In this document: in pieces, positions 58,898 through 64,000 of the stretch
How positions within the stretch are numbered: the stretch's first letter is position 1
How the letters are laid out: each line of letters starts with the position of its first letter
Origin: Candidatus Thorarchaeota archaeon
GTDB taxonomy: Archaea > Asgardarchaeota > Thorarchaeia > Thorarchaeales > Thorarchaeaceae
DNA length: 64,000 nucleotides
Assembly (NCBI GenBank): GCA_003345545.1
Contig: PRDH01000078.1
Coordinates: 1-64,000 of the forward strand
Direction of reading: 5' to 3'
Program-made: the position numbers and the translations under genes
The notes under the pieces: generated by a model
What the model was told of the DNA's origin: nothing
The model's input: the letters and a program-made list of their open reading frames with translations, nothing else
Databases searched by the model: none

Positions 58898-61276
58898 TCA
58901 GCTATCCTGATTGGCGAGTCTGGCTGCTGCTGCTGCTACTTGACCTACTGATACTCCTCCGTCACCTGGCGGCACCAGAGAGTGAAAGAGGGGAACCAAT
59001 CTGTATTGGCGAACCTGATTCTCAATCGAAGCAGTCACTATCCGGTTGAGTGCGACGCCGCCAGAGAATCCGACATGCAGTAATTCCTGATCAATTGCTA
59101 CATCACATGCAATCTTTGCTAGACTCTCACCTAGATGCCACTGGGCAGCATAGGCCAACTCTGCTCTATTCACACCTCTCTCTCTCATATCAAGTATCTC
59201 TAGCAATGAATGGGTCGTATCCAACACTGGACCATGATCCGAGTTGACGATATCAGAATCAATTCGGAGATTGGTGTGCCGAGCAGCAGCCTCTAATTTC
59301 ATCGGGCATTCTCCGTCGTATGAATTCTCAGAAGAGATTCCAAGTGCAAGCGCTACCGCATCAAGAAACCTACCAGCGCTTGTACTTGTTACTGTGTTTA
59401 GTTTCTTATTCTCGGCCTCAAGCAAAGTGTCTACAACACTTTCAGAAACTTGAGTGTTCGGACCTACAAACGATGGACCCAAGACTTCAAGGAGTCTATC
59501 TCTTTCTAAATTCTCACCTACTATTCCAATCAGCGATCTAGCCGCATATGTAGCTGATAGGTCTCCGCCGGTATACTCTTGCGCTTTCAGCCCACCTCGT
59601 CGTACTGATTTACTGTAATCACCGACAAGAATCTCACCACCCCACGCATTTCCATCCAGTCCAAGACCGAATCCATCTGCTGTAATACAAACAATACGAC
59701 TATCACATGGCATCAATCCATCAACCATTATGGAAGCAAGATGTGCGTGGTGATGGTTCACACGAAAAAGTGGGGTTTCATACTCAGCAGCCATCCGTTC
59801 TGCCAAATCTGTACTCAGGAATTCCGGATGTAGATCACATGAAACGGCATCTGGTCTGTTGACATCCAACAGACGCAGCACATGGTTAATTGCCTCTGAT
59901 AGAAAATCGATGTTCTCAACCTGATTCGTGTCACCAATATGCTGTGTCATGTAAATCCGGCACGATCTTAAAATGGAACCAGTCGCCTTCTCTTCTGGGC
60001 CTACACCAATTACTCTGAGTGTTTTCCATGGGCCATCAAAAAGAATTGGTTCTGGTACATATCCTCTTGCACGTCTGATGAAGACCGGGTTTCTGTTGTC
60101 GATTAGTTTGACTACGGAGTCATCTGAGCGCTGCTGTATTCTTCTGTTGTGCACCAGGAAATAATCAGCAATCTCCCGAAGATCCCTCATGATGATATTG
60201 GGTTCGATGTACATAGGCAATCCTGTGGGATTGGCACTGGTCATGACCAAAGCTGGTTCATCAATACACCTGAAGAGAAGATGGTGCATTGGGCTATACG
60301 GCAGCATGACTCCAACAGTGTCCAGTCCAGGTGAAATGAAGTCCAATGACTCACTAGGTATTACTTGTAATACTCCTCTATACTTCGGTGAATCCTTGGA
60401 TACTTTCGAAACCAGTACGATAGGTTTCCTCCAGGATGTGAGAATCTTCTCCTCAAGCTTACTGATGGGAGCTAGATGCTTGAGCATAGTGAGATCTCTA
60501 AACATAATCGCAAAAGGACGTTGAGATCTTTTCTTCCTTAGTCTTAGAGTTTCTATTGGCCTATAGTCACTTGTCTTTGTGGCAATATGAGTTCCTGATA
60601 TTCCTTGAATAGCAATGACGGCCCCATTAGCAAGCAACCGCGCGGCAGTTTTGATGGAGTCTGTGTCAGCAATCTGATTCCCTCTATTATCCATTAATCG
60701 ATAGTTGGGGCCACAAGTTGCACAGGCCGTAGTCTGAGCATGATACCGACGGTCAAGTGGCTCAGTATAACTGGTATTACAAGTATTACACAATGGAAAG
60801 TCTACCATCGTGGTGTTGGGCCTGTCATATGGCAGGTCGGTGATAGTTGAGAACCTAGGTCCACAGGCAGCGCATGATGTGAATGGATAGAGGTACCAGC
60901 GAGAGTTAGGATCAGAAAGATCATTTACACAGTCATCACATATTGCAATATCCGGCGGCAGTATTGGAATTGCATCTTCATTTCTAGTGACTAAAGATTC
61001 GTGAATTTGGAAATCCCTGAACGAACCCTGCGGAGCAGTCCACTCTACCTCCAATGTATCAATACGTGATATTGAGGGTGAGTCGCTTCTGATGCTCCTG
61101 ATTAGTTTCTTGATACGCTTGTCATCGCCCTCAACTATAATCTGAACGCCTGCATCACCAAGGTTCAACACATACCCCAGAAGTGACAAGGATTTTGCCA
61201 TGCGATAGACAAAAGGTCTGAATCCTACTCCTTGAACGATTCCTGTCACGTGAATAGTTGCTCTGGTATTCACCAT
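58898..61276 (-). CDS. hypF: Hydrogenase maturation carbamoyltransferase HypF
   Basis: A 792-residue HypF in the standard order. Acylphosphatase domain: HVTGIVQGVGFRPFVYRMAKSLSLLGYVLN. Two zinc-finger pairs: CDDCVNDL with CAACGP, and CNTCNT with CATCGP. YrdC-like domain: from TAARLLANGAVIAIQG through the KxR region. A Kae1-like C-terminal half with FRVNHHHAHLASIM. It supplies the carbamoyl group that becomes the CN ligand of [NiFe] hydrogenases. ATG 61276 is chosen because AAGGAG lies before it and a TATA-like TTAATATTC near 61307-61316 would fall inside a longer frame. No hydrogenase gene is in the window. Confidence 0.95.
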   Translation of the reverse strand: MVNTRATIHVTGIVQGVGFRPFVYRMAKSLSLLGYVLNLGDAGVQIIVEGDDKRIKKLIRSIRSDSPSISRIDTLEVEWTAPQGSFRDFQIHESLVTRNEDAIPILPPDIAICDDCVNDLSDPNSRWYLYPFTSCAACGPRFSTITDLPYDRPNTTMVDFPLCNTCNTSYTEPLDRRYHAQTTACATCGPNYRLMDNRGNQIADTDSIKTAARLLANGAVIAIQGISGTHIATKTSDYRPIETLRLRKKRSQRPFAIMFRDLTMLKHLAPISKLEEKILTSWRKPIVLVSKVSKDSPKYRGVLQVIPSESLDFISPGLDTVGVMLPYSPMHHLLFRCIDEPALVMTSANPTGLPMYIEPNIIMRDLREIADYFLVHNRRIQQRSDDSVVKLIDNRNPVFIRRARGYVPEPILFDGPWKTLRVIGVGPEEKATGSILRSCRIYMTQHIGDTNQVENIDFLSEAINHVLRLLDVNRPDAVSCDLHPEFLSTDLAERMAAEYETPLFRVNHHHAHLASIMVDGLMPCDSRIVCITADGFGLGLDGNAWGGEILVGDYSKSVRRGGLKAQEYTGGDLSATYAARSLIGIVGENLERDRLLEVLGPSFVGPNTQVSESVVDTLLEAENKKLNTVTSTSAGRFLDAVALALGISSENSYDGECPMKLEAAARHTNLRIDSDIVNSDHGPVLDTTHSLLEILDMRERGVNRAELAYAAQWHLGESLAKIACDVAIDQELLHVGFSGGVALNRIVTASIENQVRQYRLVPLFHSLVPPGDGGVSVGQVAAAAARLANQDS

Positions 61277-61444
61277 CATTACTCCTTTCGGATGTGGACT
61301 GTACATTGAATATTAATCCAGTGAATCGACAATATCCTGAGATGAACGCTCTGGGCATACCGATTCGCTATATCTGCTACAATCTCTGAAGCATTTTCCT
61401 ATATGTCCTCTTAAGATGGGACAGGCATTAATACATGATAGGCC

Positions 61445-61855
61445 TTGACCACTAGTACCCATATTACAGCAGCGATACGTGATCCAGAGGCAACCGTATC
61501 CGTCTTGGCAGCAATTCCAGACTGCCTGAAGAGCACCCTGCTAGATACGAACAGCGAAATGAAATCAAGGAAATCAACTCTCATCTCAAGCAACAATCTC
61601 ACGAACCGGTTCATATTGTCTAGATGGGGCATTCGACCATCACAGCGGAGGAGGTACAAGAATCTATTCGTTTCAATTCGAAAACACTGCCGTATTCTTT
61701 TTCAGCACTATTTACTTCAGGGCAGAATAGAATGGATTGATAGCTCAGGTCGACACATCTTTGGTATATACAAGTTTGATGAAGTCCGTGGTAATCTCAT
61801 TCTTGGGTTCGTTGAGATGAATTCAAAGTCAGAATGGACTCTATCTCATCGATAG
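61445..61855 (+). CDS. Possible small protein of unknown function
   Basis: An open frame of 136 codons from a TTG. The C-terminal half has a plausible domain (IRKHCRILFQHYLLQGRIEWIDSSG, RHIFGIYKFDEVRGNLILGFVEM). The N-terminal half is less protein-like, and a TATA-like element near 61424 lies too close to the start for a normal promoter. A shorter gene starting further in is possible. I would treat the frame as tentative. Confidence 0.35.
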   Translation: MTTSTHITAAIRDPEATVSVLAAIPDCLKSTLLDTNSEMKSRKSTLISSNNLTNRFILSRWGIRPSQRRRYKNLFVSIRKHCRILFQHYLLQGRIEWIDSSGRHIFGIYKFDEVRGNLILGFVEMNSKSEWTLSHR

Positions 61856-62051
61856 TATCTTGTATTGCATGTATTACAAGTATGAGCAAATGAGCAGAAT
61901 GATATTTAAGAGCCCGAGCTTCTGTATACGATTTTGTATCCGCACAGCAGAACTAATCTCCGCTGTGAGAGAACACCTCAAAGCCAGTCTGAGAGGTCAT
62001 TCCAGACGCCTTGACATAATCGATGCATCAACATGATGGGGAATTCATGCG
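61856..62051. promoter_or_regulatory. Promoter region of the 62052 gene with inverted CTTGTA/TACAAG site
   Basis: CTTGTA (61859-61864) and TACAAG (61875-61880) form an inverted pair ten bases apart, containing TGTATTACA at 61870-61878 preceded directly by the variant TGTATTGCA. A TATA-like GATATTTAAG follows at 61901-61910, 20 bases on. The space to the gene start (about 115 bases) would be an untranslated leader. Confidence 0.45.
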
Positions 62052-62600
62052 ATGGACAAAGAAACTGACCTGCGATCCAATAGGAAAAGTATCAGAGAAC
62101 TGACATCAGGAGCAAGGCAAGTACTCCAAGAACCGATTTTCAGGATACTCCAAGCAGGGTCTGTTCTTAGTGAAACCCAGCTTGAAACGCTCCTAATCGA
62201 CCTAGTGGTGGAGGATGGCTATGGAACACACATCACATATGAAGACAAAGCATCAATCCGCTCTGGGACTGGAACAAGGACGAAAGGCGTATCGAGGGGT
62301 GCCTTCAATAGAACACTGAAGCAAGCCCGGAGAAACATAACCAGCTGTTTCTATACAATGTTACTTCTTACATACCTTGGACTATTTGAGCTCACAATAT
62401 TTCGCCCCTTTGAAGAGGTTGCAACGCGCATAGGTGACTATAGAAGAATACGCGAGATTCTTGCTGGGAAGTCGGAGCTAACTAAAGAAGACTTAGAGAG
62501 TATCAAAGTGACCGAACGTGCAATCACATCCATCCTGGAAGAGCTCTCATCATCACTTGCTTTGAAGACTGATATCTCAAGAAAAAGATCGAGTGAGTAG
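62052..62600 (+). CDS. Unknown helical protein
   Basis: A 182-residue protein with no family I recognise. It is mostly alpha-helical: SIRELTSGARQVLQEPIFRILQAGSVLSETQLETLLIDLVVEDGY, a Gly/Thr-rich turn SIRSGTGTRTKGVSRG, a basic helix TLKQARRNITSCF, then a hydrophobic stretch MLLLTYLGLFELTIF that is too short and too polar at its edges to be a sure membrane helix. The C terminus is charged. The TGTATTACA-type site upstream is shared with the next gene. Confidence 0.55.
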   Translation: MDKETDLRSNRKSIRELTSGARQVLQEPIFRILQAGSVLSETQLETLLIDLVVEDGYGTHITYEDKASIRSGTGTRTKGVSRGAFNRTLKQARRNITSCFYTMLLLTYLGLFELTIFRPFEEVATRIGDYRRIREILAGKSELTKEDLESIKVTERAITSILEELSSSLALKTDISRKRSSE

Positions 62601-63106
62601 TCTATTGGACTGGATTCTGTATCAGACACATTGAACACCTATCACACTAAGATACACTCTTCATGGATAGAGCACGAAAAAGAAATGGCTCGAGCGTGTC
62701 GCACACAGAAGCACGACCGATGTGTAAGATCACAGTCTAACACTAGTACATTCAAGCTACAATTGAGTCATCCTGGAAGTTCTTGAGGAGATAGAGATGA
62801 CACTGAAAGTGCCTGAGATGTCAGAGAGATTGTGATCCAATGACACCAGCCTTTCTTCCATTGTCACGACACACTCATACTACGCCTGTCACAATTACTA
62901 CATAGTTCTAATCATAGAACGGGAGTATTCGAATGAAATTGATTCACACGAGGCATCATAGGTTCCGTATATCAGTACTTACTGGCATGCTAATACTTGT
63001 AATACAAGAAATACAAAGCTTAATGCAGAACAACACACCTAAACTTATAGCAGGAAGGGAACCATTCACTCGCATATATCCTCTATAGAGTCCATGAGGT
63101 TCCTCT
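62601..63106. other. Intergenic region of 506 bases
   Basis: The region holds CTTGTAATACAAG (62996-63008), which includes TGTAATACA, then a TATA-like AAACTTATAG at 63041-63050. Both serve the gene beginning at 63107. The first 350 bases hold no gene, clear hairpin or RNA that I can support. Confidence 0.4.
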
Positions 63107-64000
63107 TTGCCAGAAGATGATAACCGTGCGGCGATTTTGAAGGCCGCCAAAGAACGTGCTAAGCAGTCGGAAGAACATCACATTATACAATTGCTAGCTG
63201 ATGCTGTCGGTGAGCGAAGAGACCGCGACCTGCTTGATCTGCTCTCTCACATTGAGCGAGAAAGGGGATGGCCGGACACTTTGGGATTTCTCATGAGGGC
63301 TCAAGAATTCAGCTACTCCCTCCCTGTAGGTGAAGGAGTGGATAAGACCAAGGTCGAAGACCTAAAGTACAGAGAGATGTTATTCTCTCTACTGGGATGC
63401 CGAGGACTTGAACCCATCCACACGAGTACTGAAGAACTTCTTATTCGGATGAAGAACGAACACTCGCTAACAGAAGCCTCTCTCTCATTACGTGAATACA
63501 TCGAGTCGGTCGCTAGAAAGCAAATAGAAACAGGTGATACTCTCTTCTTCAGTTCAAATGACCTTGATGTTCAAATCTCAGAAGATCTTTCTCAACTGCT
63601 TGAGCGTTTGAATCGGGAAGCGGCCCAAGGATTGACCTTGGAGAGGAAGGATAGTGAAGTCAACATTGTCCCCCTTTGGTACTGCGAAACAGTCCGCCAG
63701 ATTTTATCCGAGTATGGAATCAAGGGATACACCATTGACTCAAAGAAGTTGGAAGAGCTATTAACTGTAATACGATATCCAATTATTATCAGCGACATTG
63801 ATCAATATACAGTAGTACCGAAACAAGTGCTTCATTCCTCCAATCTGGCATATCGTGATTTGCACGACTGCATCATTCGACACGATGGTGATGGATTATG
63901 CGGTCTCTCAAGCAGGCATTCATTTGCTACATTGAGGTTCATGCTTCAGGACGTACTCGACATCTATACCAAGGACCCATCAAGCGAAAATTATAGACGC
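63107..64000 (+). CDS. Unknown protein, cut by the window end
   Basis: An open frame of 298 codons from TTG 63107 to the last base, with GAGG seven bases before the start and a TATA box about 60 bases upstream. The sequence is helical and charged: an N-terminal KAAKERAKQSEEHHIIQLLADAVGERRDRDLLDLLSHI, later ERGWPDTLGFLMRAQEFSY, and a beta-containing part with VNIVPLWYCETVRQILSEYGI and YPIIISDIDQYTVV. I do not recognise a family. The site CTTGTAATACAAG upstream suggests shared control with the 62052 gene. Confidence 0.6.
   Translation, partial: MPEDDNRAAILKAAKERAKQSEEHHIIQLLADAVGERRDRDLLDLLSHIERERGWPDTLGFLMRAQEFSYSLPVGEGVDKTKVEDLKYREMLFSLLGCRGLEPIHTSTEELLIRMKNEHSLTEASLSLREYIESVARKQIETGDTLFFSSNDLDVQISEDLSQLLERLNREAAQGLTLERKDSEVNIVPLWYCETVRQILSEYGIKGYTIDSKKLEELLTVIRYPIIISDIDQYTVVPKQVLHSSNLAYRDLHDCIIRHDGDGLCGLSSRHSFATLRFMLQDVLDIYTKDPSSENYRR

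Noticed and set aside
58866-58900. A TGTATTACA-like site between the iorB and hypF ends
   Set aside because: The sequence CGTATTACTAG does not match the core, and the position between two converging stop codons is unsuitable for an operator.
60760-60800. TATTACAAG and TATTACAC words inside hypF
   Set aside because: They encode conserved residues around a zinc-finger cysteine region, so they are explained by the protein.
61411-61659. An 82-codon minus-strand frame opposite the tentative gene at 61445
   Set aside because: No ribosome site or promoter of its own; the plus-strand frame is the slightly better candidate and even that is weak.
62790-62840. A possible C/D box small RNA (GATGACACTGA ... 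CTGAGATG)
   Set aside because: The box-like words are too close together to leave guide segments of normal length, and no terminal stem is visible.

Overview
The window looks like a chromosomal segment of an Asgard archaeon, most likely close to Thorarchaeota. That assignment is inference from gene content, and nothing here fixes the lineage. The archaeal information machinery is clear: KEOPS (Kae1, Bud32, Pcc1), Lsm, HerA-NurA, MCM, GINS, RFC small and large subunits, Orc1/Cdc6, Hel308, TFB, S15 and S10. Three things point to Asgard rather than Euryarchaeota: an Rpb8/RpoG-like polymerase subunit, an operon joining a Ras/MglA-type small GTPase to a double roadblock protein, and tRNA genes with introns outside the anticodon loop. 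Genes start with ATG, GTG or TTG. Many have a GGAGG-like ribosome site or a TATA box 25-35 bases before the presumed transcript start. I see no rRNA, CRISPR array, IS element or prophage.

Layout. 1-6.5 kb: translation and tRNA modification (FAU-1-like end, pcc1, a RecJ/Cdc45-like protein, rps15, bud32, kae1, lsm, a DUF460 RuvC-like protein). 6.6-12 kb: a small HTH regulator, then pyrG, nurA, herA and an unknown coiled-coil gene in one overlapping minus-strand run. 12.1-14.6 kb: the roadblock / unknown / GTPase operon. 14.7-21.5 kb: HD phosphohydrolase, HTH regulator, GPN GTPase, tRNA guanosine methyltransferase, a split UPF0200/UPF0201 pair, an AAA ATPase, thpR and a tRNA-Pro with two introns. 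21.8-32.8 kb: an HDAC-family deacetylase and a dense replication locus (hel308, mcm, gins23, rfcS, rfcL, truA, an HTH gene, orc1), ending with tRNA-Gly.

32.9-46 kb is the most accessory-looking part. It holds an orphan korA, two long secreted Ig-like proteins, rpoG, a divergent TFB, a VirB11/FlaI-like ATPase, a predicted structured leader, a tiny type IV prepilin, a tRNA-Glu with a D-arm intron, and a 1265-residue membrane-tethered HerA/VirB4-like ATPase. Together these suggest a surface or secretion apparatus. 46-55.5 kb: isopentenyl phosphate kinase, S10, GlmS, a membrane peptide, a class V aminotransferase homologue without its PLP lysine, a nucleotidyltransferase, a winged-helix gene behind a repeat-rich region, and a two-gene saccharopine pathway for lysine. 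55.6-64 kb: indolepyruvate ferredoxin oxidoreductase (iorAB), HypF and several unrecognised genes.

Three families of palindromic sites stand out in intergenic DNA. GAACACGTGTTC-type sites precede the deacetylase gene, a 95-residue gene and iorAB. Eight ATTCACA/TGTGAAT half-sites crowd the 460 bases before the winged-helix gene, with a ninth just inside it. TGTATTACA-type sites precede three unknown or poorly known genes. Each looks like the operator set of a small regulon.
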